Source: Diplonema papillatum (lineage: Eukaryota; Euglenozoa; Diplonemea; Diplonemida; Diplonemidae). Taken from it: DNA of 64,000 nucleotides. Positions 62,282-64,000 of the stretch are shown in pieces. Location: the NCBI GenBank assembly GCA_030068145.1, contig JAPJBO010000544.1:62001-126000 (forward strand). Reading direction: 5' to 3'. Made by a program: the position numbers and the translations under genes. The notes beneath the pieces are model-generated. The model searched no databases and was not told the origin of the DNA. It saw nothing but the letters and a program-made list of their open reading frames with translations. The number at the start of each line of letters is the position of its first letter. The stretch's first letter is position 1.

Positions 62282-63776
62282 ACGATGCCAAAACCCCCCC
62301 CTCCCCTTTGCACTAATAAAATTTTTTTGATGTCACCCTATACTGGCCCTGAAACCCCACCTGTGTGGCCCAAAACGGTTTCCAAACGGTTTTTGGCGGG
62401 CTGAGTCGAGGTAAAGGGTCTCTGAAGGCCCACGAATAGGCCCAGGTGGGCCCAGGTGGGCCCCGGAGCGGGCACTCAGTGCGAGGGGGGGTGCCCCCAA
62501 AATGGGGTCATTTTCAAAGCCTCGCCACTACTCAAGCTAGTCAAACACCTTCTGGCCTCCAGCGGGAAACCCAGACTTCAAAACGACAAGATCGGCTGTG
62601 TTCCGCTGTAGATAGCCACCAGCGGGTCCTCTTGAAGCCGAAGAATGTTCTCAGGGGTCACCGATAGCCCTACTTGGCCACCCCGCCTGCAGCGCCTGCG
62701 GTGGGCAGGCACACGTTGTAAATAGAGTGGGTGCAGCAGGTGCACCCTGCCTAGAATCCGGCTTTACCAGCAATACTAATTAAGAATTAAGGTTGACCCA
62801 GAAAAACGGAAACTAAGAGAGGAGAAAATGCCAAAGATCACGGGTCTGGAGTTCGTGGAGTGATCGGTGAGAGCAATGCAGAAGTTGTCGCCGTTTCATG
62901 AGGAAACGAGACGTGGTCAGTCCTTGCAGAGACGACTCGTAGCCAGCAGGACCTTTTGCGAAAAGGTCTCTGGTGAGGACCTGATCGGTTTCTTTCTCGC
63001 CCTAATGACAGAGGAGGAGAAGGTTGCCATCTGGATGCGCCTTTCTGGTAGGCTTTCAGAAGCCTTCAGAAAGCCTTGACGACGAGGCGAGCCGGCGACG
63101 CATCGTGAGCGGTTTGGACTGGGCACGTGCCCGGTACAGGGCTGTTGGAATGGTCGTGGGTGACAATCTCTGAAAGAACCGGGGAAAGGCTGCCGAGATT
63201 AGCGTTGGCGGGGGGCTCACAGTCGTCATCTTGGTTCTTTTGCATTTTTCCACCTTATATTCTGCGTTTTCCTTGTAAGCACTGTGTCTCAAAAGCGGGT
63301 GAAGCCGGATTCTAGGCAGGGTGCACTTGCATACCACACATTCTAAGCGTGTGCCTGCCCACTGCTGGCGCTGCACACATGGGGCTAACTGTGACCCCCG
63401 AGAGCATTCTTCGGCTTCAAGAGGACCCGCTGGTGGCTATCTACGGCTGAACACAGCCGATCTTGTCGTTTTGAAGTCTGGGTTTCCCGCTGGAGGCCAG
63501 AAGGTGTTTGACTAGTTTGAGTAGTGGCGAGGCCCGAAAACGACCCCATTTTTGGGGGCTCTCCCCCTCGCGCTGAGTGCCCGCTCCGGGGCCCACCTGG
63601 GCCCACCTGGGCCCATTCGTGGGCCTTCGGAGACCCCTTTACCTCGACTCAGCCCGTCAAAAACCGTTTGGGACTCGTTTTGGGCCACACAGATGGGGGT
63701 TCGGGGCCAGTACGGGGTGATGTTAAAAAGGTTTTTATTAGTGCAAAGGGGGGGGGGGGGGGGGGTTTGGCATCGT
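62282..63776. mobile_element. 1.5-kb element with ~480-base terminal inverted repeats
   Basis: The left arm 62282-62768 and right arm 63295-63776 are inverted copies starting ACGATGCCAAAAC. They contain AAACCGTTT, CGGGCACTCAGTGCGAGGG and CTTCAAAACGACAAGATCGG. The interior is about 525 bases with one 70-codon frame (62867-63079). Long arms suggest a Mutator-like or foldback element, but I find no clear target duplication. Confidence 0.8.
62867..63079 (+). CDS. Small open frame inside the long-TIR element
   Basis: About 70 codons starting MRAMQKLSPFHEETRRGQSL and ending LSGRLSEAFRKP. It is helical and charged, with no recognised domain. It could be the end of a former transposase or a chance frame. 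Confidence 0.3.
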   Translation: MRAMQKLSPFHEETRRGQSLQRRLVASRTFCEKVSGEDLIGFFLALMTEEEKVAIWMRLSGRLSEAFRKP

Positions 63777-64000
63777 CTCAAATCAACAAGCATGCCAGAT
63801 CAGCACGCATACCCTTCTTGAGCAGGGCGGTCTCGTAGGCCACCTTGAAAGGACCCTGAAAGGACCGGAAAGCCTGTTTTGCCTGAAAAAGGGGGGGGGG
63901 CAGCAACCCAAAACTCGAAACCTACCGCTCAGGTGGTCCCAAAATGCTCGGGAAATCCAAAATAACTTGTCGGATGCTCCGGTTGGGCTGAAAGAATGGC
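63777..64000. other. Window end, no recognised feature
   Basis: It has short G runs. I see no gene or repeat family. Confidence 0.4.

Overview
The window is nuclear DNA of a microbial eukaryote, most likely an alga or related protist. The evidence is three multi-exon protein genes with canonical GT-AG introns, a four-domain voltage-gated channel about 3,330 residues long, pieces of nuclear 28S-type rRNA, and a dense load of non-LTR retrotransposons, small inverted-repeat transposons and minisatellites. I cannot name the lineage. Introns are filled with short repeat families; I label these R-A to R-L (my own labels).

All three host genes lie on the minus strand. (1) 906-22011: a four-domain voltage-gated Ca2+ channel alpha-1 subunit. 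I rebuilt it as 11 exons whose splice phases agree throughout, including a 61-base III-IV linker exon and a 108-base exon with the domain IV pore loop. The selectivity-filter residues read D/E/E/E. Domain III carries an Asn-rich insert of about 630 residues between S2 and S3. (2) 29225-37259: an NhaC-type Na+/H+ antiporter in three recognised exons, with a signal peptide in exon 1; its last exon was not found. Its 5-kb first intron holds a 5'-truncated LINE inserted into an 87-base MITE. (3) 46570-59227: the 3' part of a DEAD-box RNA helicase of the DDX18/Has1 type, in four exons. Its N-terminal exons lie beyond the window or were not recognised, and its 8.2-kb intron holds several nested mobile elements.

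Between genes 1 and 2 (22-29 kb) there are two LSU rRNA fragments in opposite orientation, a 65-base-arm hairpin, and 27-base and ~155-base tandem arrays. Between genes 2 and 3 (37.3-46.5 kb) two copies of one reverse-transcriptase element lie head to tail; the proximal copy has an open 1,151-codon frame and the distal copy is frameshifted. The right end (59.5-64 kb) holds a MITE, a 22-base satellite of about 50 copies and a 1.5-kb element with terminal inverted repeats of about 480 bases.

The main themes are intron-resident modular repeats, mostly antisense to the host gene; repeated partial exon duplication next to them; and a reverse-transcriptase family with an unusual triplicated Cys/His C-terminus. 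A calmodulin/centrin-like first exon, alone and antisense, sits inside an intron of the calcium channel gene.
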